Positions 1-12,661 are shown, counted from the stretch's first letter. The stretch: 64,000 nt of DNA from Hortaea werneckii (GCA_037044905.1 JBAOKB010000020.1:124001-188000), one strand, 5' to 3'. The notes: a model not told the origin generated them from the letters alone. Numbers and translations are program-made.

Positions 1-3000
1 GCAGACCAAATCCTACCTGCTGCGGCGCAAACTGACCTGCAGCCGGAGCATAAGCCCGCTGCTCTTGCACGACCGGCGCCTGGTAACTCGCATAATCATG
101 CGCCGACGAGGACGAAGAGGAAGGGGAAAAATACTCCGCCGACCCCTGCTGACCACCGACGCCATATCCAGGCCGCATCTCACTACTCCTCACGTGTTGC
201 AAACCTCCACCACCACCACCACCAGCACCCCAGTTCTGCGACTGCGGCGGCTGCTGTTCATGCGCTAGCATCCTCGCCCGCACGAGTTGATCGGGGGTAT
301 AATACCCCACAGGCTCCGGCTCCGGTTCGGGAGCCGGTTGCGCGACGGGTTCCGGGGGATACGACATAGGGTAGTAGTTCTCCAGCATGGGAGAAGCGCC
401 GCGGGAGGGTCGACGGATGGCGCCTACAGCGCCCGGAGGCGGTCCGGTGGGGGCGGCGTACGGTTGGGGTTGAGCCTGGACAGAAGGAGGTGGAGGGGAC
501 TGGGACCATGAGAGGATGCGGGAGGGCTCGGGGAACTCGATACCTTGTCGTTGTGGGTCAGACGTGCTGGCGGCTTGCTGATCGGGATATAATCTGGCCG
601 GGGTGTGCGCCATGAGTTCCTCGTCGAGGGAGCTCATGCGTTGATGTTGGACGGGACGACGGCCAGGTGGAGGGCCCGCCGGGGGCGCGAACGAGACTGG
701 AGTCACGCTGGCAGGGGCGGGTGAAGTCGACTGTCTTGGGAAGGGATAGCCAGTCGAGCCTGCTGAGTCCTGTCTCTGGACCTGGGGGCGGTAGGTAGGG
801 ACCGGTGAGGTCTGACGCCATTGCGTTTGCAGCTGAGGCTGGGGCCACGCAGACCTTGACGCATTGAGTTGGGTTGAAGGCTGAATTGTAGGAGGTCCCA
901 TCGGGAACTGAGGAGGCCCATAGCTCGGAACCGTAGGCTGGAAAGCATCAGGGACACTTGCATGCTGCAGACCGCGCTGATACCGCTCGCTGTGCAGAGA
1001 CCGATACTGCGATCCAGGAGTGTGGCGCTGAGGAGAAGCCGGCTGAGAACCAGGCTGCTCTAAGGGAGTCGTAGGCAGGCTTCGACTAGGACCATACCAG
1101 CCCTGAGAAGGCGGTCTGCTCGAACTGCCAGCAGGTGAAGGGCCTTCACTTGGCCCGTACCAACCTTGCGGTGGTGGGCCAGAGGGGATCGTGATCTGTG
1201 GCGCCGGTTGGGAATAAGGCGAGCTCATAGTCGGCACAAAGGAACCACCCCCTCTTTCTCTTCCCTGAAGATCAGGTATCTGCTGCCGGCGCATGGCTTC
1301 ATAGTCTTCATAACCCTTCGCCGCTCTCGCGGGACCATATCCATAGGGCCGCGGCTGTCCCTGGCTAGGCGGCGCCGCCTTGGTGAGCTTATTCGGCTTC
1401 TGGTTGACATTACCGGAGGTATTCGACCTGCCGAGCAGCGAGCCCAAACGTGAGAGACGAGATTTCTTCTTCTTCGGAGTTTCCGGCGGCGTTGTCGAGG
1501 AAGCCGCGCGCTGAGACTTCGTCAACATCTTGACTTTCCCCTTCCCCTCCTGGGGAGGCCGTGGAGTGGATGAATCGCTCGTGATTTCTGCTGGAGGAGC
1601 AGTTGTCGAACGCACAACAGATGGGGCGGGAGGTGGTTGCGCAATGAATTTATTGCTAGCAATACTAGGCGTTCTTTTAAAAGAATCCCAGATACTGGAT
1701 CGACGCTTCGTCTGCTTATCACTAAGCCGGCGTAAAGGCACCGGGCTCTGAGCATCCTCTCTCATCGCATCCGGATCCTCTGCGCCATACTGCGGATCCA
1801 TTGGATTCGCTGGCGGAGGCACGATATCCCCAGCGCTCGCCATCATAGCCTCCGCGCTTGGCGAGGGACCTCTCGATGGACCGCGGAAGAAGTCCGAATA
1901 CCGCCGTGAAGACCTATCGCCTGCGTCGCCACTGACTTGTCGACTGTGGGTGAGAGGTGTAGTCGCACCGGAGCGCGAAGCTCGCATCTGCTCATACTCG
2001 CTGGGAGGCGGCGCGATGCCGGAATTGCGGAAGACTTGGTACTGCTGGGACGGAGTAGCGCTCAGTGGTTGTCCGCCGACGCTGTTGAGATCGAAACCAC
2101 CATATTGCTCGCCGCCTTCGGGATATTGTGCACTGATGGCTTCTGGCACGGGTGCGCCGCTCGCATCGCGCCCGAGAGGTGTGTATGAGAAAGCTCGCCC
2201 TGGCGGAACGACGCGGCCACGATAAGTTCGGTTCATAAACCGCTGGTGATCCGTTGTAGGAGTATGCAGGGACATCGAACGCTGTTGAGGAGGCGGAGCG
2301 GCAGGATTGAAGACAGGCACAGCGGCAAGCGTTGCTGGTTTCGGAGACGCGGGCTCGTCTGAATTAGTGATGGTATTCTGCGTGCCACCCTGGGAAATTG
2401 GTTCTGCAGGCCTCGGAGACACAGTGACCTTCTGCAAAGCAATCATGCTGGCACGCTGGCCGACAACAGTATCAGGACTTCCGAGACTCGAAATAGATGA
2501 CCGCCTCGATTGCTCAGGAACAGACAGCCCTTGTTGTCTCTGCCGCACAATCTCGCTCCCTTCAGCAGAGACGGCACTGCGCTGGTCATCCCGAGTTGTA
2601 CCGTCACCAGCCTGCACACCGGGTTCTTGGAGTCCACCGAAGTGTTTCATTGTTCCGAGTAACACATCTCCAGCGACATCTCGGTCACCCTGAACCGCAC
2701 CATCGGCAGAGTGGACGCCAGGTCCTTGCGGTTCATCAGCTTGACCCATCTCTCCGGACGGCACACCTCCAGCAGATCCATCATAGCCAGACATCGTCCC
2801 GGGGTCATCGTGAGCAGATCGATCAGATGGCAGATCTGCGACTCTCGATGGCCCAGTCTCCTGCAACCCACTTTCCACAGGATAAGACTCATTCCCAACC
2901 CCCTGTCGTCGAAAATCAGGACCCAAAGGCGTCGTCGCGGGAGAAGCAGGACGAGAAGAGCCCCAAACCCGCTGTTGACTAGGAAGCGTAGCCAACGCAC

Positions 3001-6000
3001 TCGTCCTCCGATCCTGCAGCGGTGGTCTCTCCGCAGGCACACCCTGAGAAAGCATCGGCACCACCGAACCACCCTCACCAGGCCTTCCACCATTTCCCGC
3101 CTGGGGAACATCATCATCGTCTCCCACTCCCCTCTCACGCAGTGACAACTTCGACGATCCCGAGGGATCCGCATCCCCTCCATCCGCCACGGACTCAACC
3201 GCTTTAGCATCAAGACTCCCACTAGCCGCATGACCCGCACACCTCCCCTTCCCCACCCCCTCCTCTTCCTCACCCTGCGCAAACGTATTCGCAGTCGGAC
3301 TCGGCAAGACGCCGAGCCGGGACGGGGTTCCGGACCTCTTGGGCGTGGTAGCAGTCCCCGAAGCAGAAGAAGAGGAAGGGAGAACAGCATCCGGCGCATT
3401 CCACGCCTCGACCCTCTGACTCGCACTACCAGGAGTTCTCACGCCGCCAGGTTCACCGGTGAGAGGACCGGAGACCAAAGTCGGGAAACCTTCCTCCTCC
3501 TCCTGCTGGTGCCCTGGAGCGGAAGAAGGAGGAGGAAGAGGGGAGAGCAGATCCGGGTCCGTGAGGAGGACGAGACTATGATTTCTGGACAGCGATCGAC
3601 CAGCGGATTTCGATCGGGAACGTTGTTCGGCGCGGAGGCGGGAGAAGGGGTTCTGAAAACCCTTTGCTTGTGGGCCGGGAGAAGAAGAAGTTGGAGGATG
3701 TGTTTGGGAAGGGTGCGGGAGGGGTGATTTCGAAGCGGGGTGGGTCGGGGACGCTTCAGTAGTTGTAGCGGCGGCAGTAGCAGCAGTGAGGGAGGCAGGG
3801 AGCGCTGGTGAGGGAGTAGGGAGCGAGAGATCAAGCTTAGGGGCTGAAGAGGTGGGCGCGGAGGGGGGAGGAGGGTTTACGGACGAGGAGGAGGAGGAGG
3901 GAACGGGGGGACGACGGGCCTATAGTAAAAACTTACAATAAGCAAAAGCGCGTCTGGGAGGGAAGAGGGAAGAAAAAAAAAAAAAAAGGAAGGGAGGATG
4001 GAGGGTTAGAAAGGGGAAGGAAAGAAGAGGGAGGGATCATGGTGTAGAAGAGATTAGAAAAAGGAGCTGTCGAGAATAAATACACATCCGAGAAAAATCG
4101 TCAATGTCTCCGCCAAAAGGGTATCCGCCGTTCCGAAGAGAAGAGGAAAAGAAACGCCTCTCAAAAGCCCCCGGCAAGGAAAAAGTCAAGCATTCAGCTC
4201 CAAACCTCTCTGCCTCTTTTCCGCGAAACACATTAAGGTAAACCACAAGTAAAAAAGAAAAGCAATCAAAGTGAACTTTCGAGTTGGAAAAAGATGGAAG
4301 CAAAAAAAAAAAAAACATGTATAATTCATACCTTCCCGCCCCCCTCACTCTCCCTCTTCCCCCCACCAAACCGATTCTTCCCCTTAGCGAACAACCCCCG
4401 CGCACCCGCTTGCGCTTTCCCGCCTAGGACACTCGCGTTCTTCATGAGGTCCTTACCGCGCTGTTGGACCCTATCCATATCGAGGTCGCGGCCGGGCGTC
4501 TTGGGAGTGGGTGCAGTATCGCTCGCGTAGCTACCGCTCGGGGCGGCGCTGTCCTGCGCCCCACCACCACCGCTGCCGCCCAGCTTAGGGATCTTCAGGA
4601 TCGAGGGGCTGTGCTTGTGTCGAGAGACGGAAGTTTGCTGGATTGCGGAGGGAGGTTGAGAAGATCCGTCCGTGCTGAGGCTGGCGTGCTCCGGGTGCTG
4701 GGTGAGCATGGAAGACATCCAGTTGGTGAGACCGGTGTCCATGTCGGCGAAAGTGTGGCGGGTGTCGTTGTAGGCCTGGATTCTCTGGGGGCTGGACTTG
4801 ATGGCAAGGATTTCGCGGAAGGGTGGGATACGACCGGTAGATTGGCGTTTGTCCTGGGCCGCAGATGGGGATGTTGGGGTCGCAGCGTCCTTTTCCGGCG
4901 GCTGAGGGGCTGTGGATAGAGAGGAAGGTTCGCCGGCAAGGTCGCTTTGATAGTAGGAAGGCAGACGCGAATCGACGTTTTCCGAGACCGTGTCGTTGTG
5001 CTGGTCATCATCAGCAATAGGAGATGGCTCAACGTCCTTCATTGCATCGCCGCGAAGATCCTCATCGCTCTTCTTCACAGAGACTGCACGACCAGTTTCA
5101 GCACTGGCCGCACCAACCGGCAGGCTCTCCGTCATACCCCGTTCCGCCTGATCAGGCTCCTGCGCTGCGACTGGGAAAGACTTTGCCGTCTCTTCGACCG
5201 GGCTTTCATCCTCGGCGTCCTCATTGTTGACGATATGTAGCTGCCTGCTTCTCGGCCTCTCATAAGGCATCTCGGGCGCAATGTCATACTGCCTCTGCTG
5301 CTCAGCACGAGGTCGAGGTGGTGTCAACATTTCAGGTGCTTCTGGCCGGTTCTCCCAGCTGAATCGCTGGTTAAGCAGACCGGGTCTGCTTGCGCTTGTC
5401 GCCTGTGATTCAACGCCACGAGCCTGCGCAGCGTCAATCTCAGTTGCTGGCAAAGCTGAAGCGCCCTGCTCCTCACGACGTTCGTTGTCTGGGGCATCAA
5501 GAGCGTCCTGGGTGCGCGCAGCATCCTCCATGGCATTCTCATGTCGAGCTCCCTCCTGCTCCTGAGAATCCAACGAGCGTTCGATCTCTTCCCTCAAGCG
5601 GTCACTTTCCATGTCTTCAGCACCTGTCTCGGGGCTCATACTTGACATGGCTTGTGGCTGTTCAATACTGGCGTCACTTTGCTTTGCAGCCGGCTCTTGA
5701 GAGGGTTCTCGAGAGCGACCAGTTCTGAGCGGAGGCACAGCCCCGGCGAAATAGCTACTCACCGGTCTGCCGCCTGTCCCGTGATCCAGCTCACGGTCTG
5801 ACACCAGCCCGTCTTCGTCTAAGTCTTTCTTCGGCGGACTAGGCGGCATCTCAGTGATCGTGCTGCCGCCTTCAGTCATCTCGCTGTAGTCTGTAGCCGT
5901 ACTTTCGCTGCGCTGAGCGCTCGGCCGCAGCGCCTGTGGCTTCAGAAAGCCTGAGACCTCACCGGTCTGGACCTTGGGCTGCATCTCCGGATAGTCCACA

Positions 6001-8765
6001 GTCGCAGGCTCATTGCTCCCAAAGTCACGGGCTTGACTCGTCATGCCAGAGGAAGCCATCAGACTTGCGCCTAAAGCAGCACCGGCGCCCTTGACCGAAT
6101 TGAAGGCTGGTGAAGACTTGTCATCATGGCCTGATACTTGTCTGCTCTGGTTGGTAGGCGTGAAATCCGGCGTCGCATCTTCATCAGGCGACTCAGGCAC
6201 GCGTGGGCTAGGTGACGAGCGTGGAGGCTCTGAAGATTCTCCATGCGAACCCTCGACACCAGGTGGCTCCTCGCCAGCAGGCGTGGGCCCAAAGCTGACC
6301 CATTCACCAGGAAGATGGGGACGGAAGCTCATGGGCCTTTCGGCATCGGTCCGCCTGTCAGCGGCACCATCATTTCCTGGGACATTCAAAGCAGGCGTCG
6401 AACGTTCTTGACCATCTTCGACACCGGGAGACAAGTCATCCTGTCCAGCATCGCCAGGGCTCTCATTTCGTGTTTCGTTGAGACCAAGCTGACTCCCCCC
6501 CGTACCTTTCCGTTGCAAAGGTGCAAGATTCTCTTGACTCTCATTCCTAAAGTTCGACCAACTGCTCTTAGTCGAGACGGCCGAGTTTCGACGGGAAGAC
6601 TCCAAGCTATTGTAGTTATCTGCAATCTCCCGCACCCGTCCCTTTGCAGGAGACTCTCGGCCACTTTGGTCGCCACGAGTGCTGCCGGGAGTACCAGCAC
6701 GCACCACGCCAAAGCCGGCTTTCCCTGGGCTCGCAGGCCTTGCATGGCCGGGAGAAGGAAGCGCGGGAGACGCAAGAGCGGGCGAGTTTGGCCCTGATGG
6801 GTTACCGAAATGTGTGCGCAGGAACAGTGCTTGCTGGTCCCTGCTCTCTTCAGCCACTGGCGGTGAGTAGCTGCCTTGTTCCGGCGATGCATTGACTTCG
6901 TGGGCAAGATCGGCTTCACGCGTGCTATAATCCGTGCCACTACGCCCTCTGGTTCGGGTTGGCAGCTCTGTATCAATTCGCGGAGACGGTAATGGCGCGA
7001 CTTCACTGGCCGGTGTTTCCGCTGGCGCCAGATGAGGCTCGGGCATCTCGGCTGCTTGGTCTGGAATGTCAGGTGTCTCGGCTACATGCTCAGCGGCCAG
7101 AGGTGTGCTAAGGCGTCTACTGTCCGTATCTTCCAGGGCAGGCGTTCTCGCTGGGGAGTTGCCGCTTGAGGGCGGGTCTAAAGATCTTCTGTAACCTGGC
7201 TGTACGATACTAGACGCACTGCCGTTACTAAAGTCCCTCGTATGTCCGGGCGATGGCTTTCTTGGCACTTCGTGAGTTCCGCTCGCAGGCCTCGACTGAG
7301 TCGGGGTTCGAGTGGAGGGCTCCTCGGCAATGACTGACGGTCTCTGCTGGGCAGTTGATGCAGAAGGCACACGGCTCATGATTGGACTGATACCAGCAGT
7401 AGAATCTGTGTTGCTTCTACTAAGCCCATCGGTGCCTCGCGAGTAATGCGACCCTGAGTTGTCTCTGGAAAGCGGAGTAGCAGGTACAGAGTTGTCATCT
7501 TTCCGATCAAATGCTGTGTTGACGACAGAGCGGAATCCGCTACTCGGTTGATGCTGTAGAGCAGCAGCGCCTCCGTCCTTGTCTGGAGACTCTGAAGCGT
7601 GTCCCGGATCATGAGATGCTCCAGAAGCCTCAGCGGGAGCATTTTCTTGCGCAGTGGGCTCCACAGGCGATTGCATAACGCGAGAAATGGTACTCTGCAC
7701 GTGGTCCTGGTCCTGCCCGGCCCGAGCAGCTTCAGGTTCCTGCGAGGGCTCTCTACTCGTCCCACTGATGAAATCACTGCCGAATCCTGAAATTCTACTC
7801 ACAGGCGGCAACACAGGACTCGTACTTTTCTTCCGCTGCGACTCCTCCGCGCCATCATTGCCAGAATGCAAGCTCGACAAGGGCTTATATTCTGGCTGCG
7901 GTGCAAACTCCGGCGAGGCCACCCTTTCTTCCACCGCAGGCAGGGAAGACGTGTGAGGCTCCTCCATCAAACGCGACTCTCGCGACTCTGCTACAGGGTC
8001 CAAACTTGGCCTTCTTCCTGCACCCATGCTGGACGACGTTGGACTGCTGATGGCAGCCGGGGATGGTTCGCGCTGATTGCTATCCATGCTCCGGCGGCTA
8101 GAATCCATGCTGTTCGCCCTTTCTCTCTCGCGCTCCTCGGGCACGCGTTTGTAAATGTCGCTCGGTCTCACAAATGGCAATGGCTTATCAGTGTCTGGTT
8201 TAGCAGCGGGTGCAGCCCGTGCACTTGGGGCTGGACTCCCGCTGTGGGCACTGTTGCTTATACTGCTCTTCCGGGGTGGAAAGGCCTGTTGGGCCGATAC
8301 TCCGCTTCCAGTCGAGCGGGCAGGGCTGGAGTGCATGGCGAGGGGCGGCGGGACCTGTTCCGGATTGGTAAAGTTCCTCCCTCTCGGCCGCGTCTCATAT
8401 TCATGACTTGACCTGCCAGCCGCTGCCACCGCCGCCGCTCGTGCGGCGTGATCCGTTGAGGGTCGTCTTGCGCCAGTCGACGTCGTACTGGCGGCGGTCG
8501 GACTCATACCCCTGGAGTGCTCCACGTACCCGGCGCTGAAGTTCCGCCGCTCGTCCCCAGCATCGAAGCTGTTCTGCCTTTGTGGTTTTGGTGGTTGTGT
8601 TTGCGAGGCAGACGCAGCTTGCTCATCGTAATCGCCGTATTCATCGTATGGATCATAACCTCCCCATTCATCCCCATCGTAGTTGTATGTCTTTGCCTGG
8701 GACCATTTCTGAGTCCGGTTGCGGCCAGGCACCGTCTTGAAAGACAGCGGTTGATTTCCGGCCAT
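1..8765 (-). CDS. Giant intrinsically disordered protein, two exons, 3' end beyond the window
   Basis: Exon 1 is 8765..4332 (1478 codons) from a clear ATG. It ends at AAG followed by GTATGA. Read through, that frame would stop two codons later. On the same strand, a second frame from 3919 to the left edge (about 1306 codons) has no stop and is coding-like, but has no ATG for its first 290 codons; it is preceded by CTATAG. Both junctions are phase 0, so I join them across an intron at 4331..3920 (412 bp, with poly-T runs). The product exceeds 2780 residues. It has an acidic, tyrosine-rich N-terminus (NYDGDEWGGYDPYDEYGDYD), then Ser/Pro/Gln/Glu-rich disorder without a recognisable fold, a basic patch (KKKKSRLSRLGSLLGRS) and repeated QGWYGPS words in exon 2. 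I do not recognise a function; a scaffold or regulatory role would be a guess. The alternative is two separate genes, with the second lacking a start. Confidence 0.7.
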
Positions 8766-9871
8766 ATCGCACCGTGGTGTGAAATGGGGAACAGGCGATT
8801 AAAGGGCGAGGCGCTCGGTCATTCTGCTCGGGCGTCGCTTTCGTTGTAGCAGGCTGCGAGGGTGGGCTATCTCAACCGCGTCACCGGGAATGCTGATGGT
8901 CACAACGCTCGGGCGATGACGATTACAGTGAAGGAGGACAGGATAAGGATGACAGAGGTGGTTTACGGCGGCGGGGCTAAGGTAGGCGAGGTTCAAGGCC
9001 TAGGAACGAGCACAGGCGCCGCCACTGCTACTGCGTACTGTAGTAGGATTGGCGTGAAGACGTCGTGTCCGGGAATGATGGTGCACGCAGCACGATGGCC
9101 CTGAGCTCGGATCAAGGCTGAGATTGGACGCGCCCAACCAATCACGACGTCAACAGGCGACGCATGTGCCGGGAGTGCTATAGGCCAGGAAAGGGGATAA
9201 GGCGTGTAATGCCAACAGCCGTACCGTAATCAATTCACCGTCGCTTGCCGTCTGAGCCTATTCTCAATTCTTTTTTTTTACTACATATGTATGTACGGAG
9301 GTCGGCGTATAGAGTACTGTATACCTAGGAGGTAGGTACCTAGGCTTGACGACAGCAACGCGTACACAATCATCACCCGCGCCTCCAGTTGCGGGCCCGT
9401 CGGCTTCTTTGTCCCCCGGATCCGAGGCTTCGCCGCCACCTGCGTGCGCTGGGTGCATGGGTGACGCGGGCTCGCCTGGCTGCCAGTGGCTTGGAAGTTT
9501 GGGGGAGAGGCCAGTGCAGTGAGGCCAGGTTGGTACAGGACAGTACATGCCTACCTAGTCCTGGTAGCATACAGACAATCTTCACTCTCTAGCCTACGCC
9601 TATATTTCGCATCCAACACCACTCCCCTCCCCTTGTGCAGCACCCAAGTAGCCGTCCAACTATATCCCTCCTTCTTTGTCGGAGCCGCGACCTTGCGCGA
9701 AAGGTCCACAGTAGACGAAAGGGCGAGACAAGCACAGCATCACTCGTAGGCCAGGGGCCCGCCTCCTAGCGACAGCGCTGTAATTACGCCGTCGTCACCA
9801 CTTGTATCTCCTCGCCGACTACCACTCCCCGGGCGCATGCGCACGCCTGTCCCGCAACCACCACCACCATC
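8766..9871. promoter_or_regulatory. Divergent intergenic region between the giant gene and SED5
   Basis: This stretch of about 1.1 kb has no convincing coding frame and must carry both promoters. It contains a CCAAT-type word (CCAATCA, near 9137) next to a CRE-like GACGTC, a short T-run near 9270, and the paired words CCTAGG at about 9326 and 9339 inside an ACCTAGG-rich segment. Nothing else was recognised. Confidence 0.4.
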
Positions 9872-10951
9872 ATGTCTCAAACCGCAACCATCCAAGATCG
9901 CACCCCCGAATTCCGCTCCATCCTCGCCCAAGCCCAGAAATCCCTCGCGAGACAACGGAAACCCGGCTCAACACAGCAGCAACCTCTCTTATCACAGCAG
10001 CAGCAAAATGGCACCGCAACCCCACCGACGCGGAAACAGAGGAGCGAGTTTGCGCGCAACGCGGCGAATATCGGACGAGGCATCAGTGCGACGATGGGGA
10101 AACTCCAACGGCTAGGAGAGCTCGCGAAGCGGAAAACCCTCTTCGACGACCGGCCGGTGGAGATAGCCGAGTTGACCTACGTGATCAAGCAAGACCTGGC
10201 CGCTATGAACCAGCAGATCGGAGCGCTCCAACAGATGCAGAGACAGCAAGGCACAGCAGCAGATCGGGGCGCGAAAGAAGAAGGCGAGCATAACAAGAAC
10301 GTAGTCGTCCTACTACAAGACCGACTGGCAGGCGTAACGGTGAATTTCAAAGAAGTCCTCGAGGTGCGAACGAAGAACATCCAGGCGAGCCGGAGTCGGC
10401 AGGACAACTTCGTCTCGTCCGTCTCGCAGCAGAGCCAGGCAGCGGCGCGCATGGATCCCGGGCGAGATAGCCCGCTATACAGCACCCCGAGCCGGGGCCG
10501 GAGTCCGAAACCCGGCCAACAAGCACAACCTGGGGGAGGAGGGGCACAACAACAACAAGACGTCCTCTCCCTGGACCCCTCCGGCGCAGGCAACGCCCTC
10601 TACGGCCCCGGCCCCAGCGGCGCAACCCAACAACAACAGCTCCAGATAATGGAAGAAGGTTCCTCCTCCAACACCTACATCCAACAACGCGGCGAAGCGA
10701 TCGAAGCGATCGAACGCACGATCGGCGAACTCGGCGGGATCTTCGGGCAGCTGGCGCAGATGGTGTCGGAACAGGCGGAGCAGATCCAACGGATCGACGC
10801 GAATACCGACGACGTGGTGGATAATGTCGAGGGGGCCCAGCGCGAGCTGATGAAGTATTGGAGTCGGGTGCAGGGGAATCGGTGGTTGATTGCCAAGATG
10901 TTTGGGGTGTTGATGATTTTCTTTTTGGTTTGGGTGTTGGTTGCTGGGTAG
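9872..10951 (+). CDS. SED5: Syntaxin-5 family Golgi t-SNARE (Sed5)
   Basis: Single-exon gene of 359 residues. Sed5 is the Qa-SNARE of ER-Golgi and intra-Golgi fusion and sits in the cis-Golgi membrane. The N-terminus carries IQDRTPEFRSIL, the DRTxEF-type peptide by which Sed5/syntaxin-5 binds the SM protein Sly1. A helical N-terminal domain follows (residues about 50-185), then a Gln/Ser/Pro-rich linker (about 195-270) that is long for the family. The SNARE motif spans about 275-335, starting EAIEAIERTIGELGG, with a glutamine (EQAEQIQRID) at the expected zero-layer place. One C-terminal transmembrane helix (about 338-358, FGVLMIFFLVWVLV) ends the protein, giving tail-anchored topology. Length and domain order match the family. 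The start at 9872 places the Sly1-binding peptide at the extreme N-terminus, as expected. The gene converges on CAB2. Confidence 0.95.
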   Translation: MSQTATIQDRTPEFRSILAQAQKSLARQRKPGSTQQQPLLSQQQQNGTATPPTRKQRSEFARNAANIGRGISATMGKLQRLGELAKRKTLFDDRPVEIAELTYVIKQDLAAMNQQIGALQQMQRQQGTAADRGAKEEGEHNKNVVVLLQDRLAGVTVNFKEVLEVRTKNIQASRSRQDNFVSSVSQQSQAAARMDPGRDSPLYSTPSRGRSPKPGQQAQPGGGGAQQQQDVLSLDPSGAGNALYGPGPSGATQQQQLQIMEEGSSSNTYIQQRGEAIEAIERTIGELGGIFGQLAQMVSEQAEQIQRIDANTDDVVDNVEGAQRELMKYWSRVQGNRWLIAKMFGVLMIFFLVWVLVAG

Positions 10952-11521
10952 AGGGAGAGAGAGAAGGAGGGGGAGGAGGAGGGGACGTGGGGATTCATCA
11001 GATGCGGGGGTTTTGTAAGCGATTTCTTCTTTTCAATTCTACCCCTTCCGCATCCTTCTTTTTCCTTTCTCCTTGTTTCAGAACGTCCCTTCGACAAGAA
11101 GAGAAGAGGCGCGAAGAAAGCGGGAAGGTTCACACAAGACAAACAAAGACTTGTACACTACGTTGATTTCACGTTGGAGAGAAACTTTCGCAAAGCGCAT
11201 GGGCGTTTGGAGTAGACATTTAAGGGGGGCAATCAGTTAGGCATTTTTCAATGGAAGCAGAGTAAGAGAAAAGGACGGAAAGGAGGGGGTGTTGTTTAGG
11301 TAAACTACAGTCCTATTACGACAGAAAGAGACAAAACCACAGCGCAAGCTTGTCATTAATATCTTTTTTTTTTTTGGGATATATAAAGGCCCATCCCCCT
11401 TCCACGATACTTGCTAGATTTTTTTCGCGGCAAATGTGTCTACTGGGTATCTCATGATATGATTCTGATGCCATCTACCTATCTTCCTTTCTTTTTCACC
11501 CTTTTCAAAAATCGTAAAGTT
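10952..11521. other. Convergent 3' region between SED5 and CAB2
   Basis: The stretch between two stop codons is T/A-rich, with a T-run near 11365 followed by GATATATAAAGG. It most likely holds the two 3' UTRs and polyadenylation sites. I see no gene in it. Confidence 0.4.
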
Positions 11522-12661
11522 CTAGCTTCCTCGTCCCGCCTTGGCAATCATCTCACGATGCATCCCCGCCACCTCGGGAACAATCAACGACTCGATCTCG
11601 ACGGCGGGCTCACGCGACTGCTGCTGCTGCTGCGCCTCATCCATCAGCTCCCCACCCGTGGTCGCGCTCTTCGTCCGTCGACCAGCGGCAGCGGGAACGC
11701 GGATCCACCTTTCGCCCCCCGCGGCCGACACGAACAGAACCTCCCACTTCCGCGTCGTGAGCAGGTTCCCGATCACGAGGTGATGCGAGTACTTCTCCAA
11801 CGCATACCGGGCCTTGCGCGCCAACAATCCGGGATCCGTCTCCAGTTTAAAACTGATAATCATACTCTGCGGCGCCCAGGCGTCGACGAGCTGCTTGAGG
11901 AATTTCGGCACGGGGTCGAGGTCGATGATGAGACTTTTGCCTTGCATGTGGGCGGCGGGGGGTTTCATGGCGTCGTTGTTGTTGGTGGGGCCGGAGGACC
12001 CATTAGTCTGCTGCTGTTGTGCGGGATGGAAGTCCTCCGAAGACTGGATCTTGTGCTCCACCATGCGCTCGGCGGGGACGAAGAAGTCGGAGACGGCGGC
12101 GGCGAGGTAGAAAAGCCCGTTGGCGCCTAGGGGCTGCATGAGCATAGCCAGTTCGCGCAGGGTCCAGAGATACTCGTTCACGGTGGTGAAAGGCAACAGC
12201 AGCAGAGCATTCTCGCGTTTGGCTTTGCGATACCGATCCAGGACCGCGGCCATTTGGTCCTGGAACTCGTCGTCGACGACGACGGATCCCGCGGCGTCGT
12301 GCGTCATGAAGTCCAGGAAGCAGTTGGTGCTGTGGCTGTAGTGGCGCGAGTAAGGGAGCAGGGAGAACTGGCGGTGCAGGAAGATGACGGCGTAGCCGTT
12401 CTCGAGGAAGTATTCGGCGCTGGTGGCGCCGCGGGTGCCGGCGGAGAAGTTGTCGATGAAGCGGACGGTCTGGTTCTCGAGGGGTACGGTGGTGCCGCCT
12501 GAGGTCACGAGGGCGACTTTGCGGTTTGCTGAGGCGTGCTGGTTGATGAAAGTGCGTGCTGCCGTGCTTTGACGCTCTAGGGTTGGGGGTTTGGGGTTGG
12601 TGGCGAAGTAGTCGTTGTCTCTTGAGCCGGCGGCATGGCCGTTCGTTGCTTCAGTCGCCAT
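11522..12661 (-). CDS. CAB2: Phosphopantothenate--cysteine ligase (PPC synthetase)
   Basis: Intronless gene of 379 residues. The enzyme couples 4'-phosphopantothenate to cysteine, the second step of coenzyme A synthesis, in the cytosol. The nucleotide-binding signature is near residues 48-85: VALVTSGGTTVPLE, then VRFIDNFSAGTRGATSAEYF, with the strand GYAVIFLHR after it. These are hallmark segments of eukaryotic PPCS/CoaB-like proteins. Further family blocks include GLFYLAAAVSDFFVP, IISFKLETDP and VIGNLLTTRKWEVLFV. The Gln-rich insert after DFHPAQQQQ and the Gln run near the C-terminus are probably lineage-specific loops. The length is somewhat above yeast Cab2 because of these inserts. The ATG at 12661 is the first in frame and precedes a low-complexity N-terminal tail. 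Confidence 0.95.
   Translation of the reverse strand: MATEATNGHAAGSRDNDYFATNPKPPTLERQSTAARTFINQHASANRKVALVTSGGTTVPLENQTVRFIDNFSAGTRGATSAEYFLENGYAVIFLHRQFSLLPYSRHYSHSTNCFLDFMTHDAAGSVVVDDEFQDQMAAVLDRYRKAKRENALLLLPFTTVNEYLWTLRELAMLMQPLGANGLFYLAAAVSDFFVPAERMVEHKIQSSEDFHPAQQQQTNGSSGPTNNNDAMKPPAAHMQGKSLIIDLDPVPKFLKQLVDAWAPQSMIISFKLETDPGLLARKARYALEKYSHHLVIGNLLTTRKWEVLFVSAAGGERWIRVPAAAGRRTKSATTGGELMDEAQQQQQSREPAVEIESLIVPEVAGMHREMIAKAGRGS

Noticed and set aside
2647..3426. Arginine-rich 259-codon minus-strand frame
   Set aside because: It lies inside exon 2 of the giant protein gene, in another frame, and its composition is that of a shadow of a Ser/Pro/Glu-rich coding strand.
6386..7006. 206-codon minus-strand frame within the giant gene
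   Set aside because: Different frame from the continuous 1478-codon exon, with no recognisable domain.
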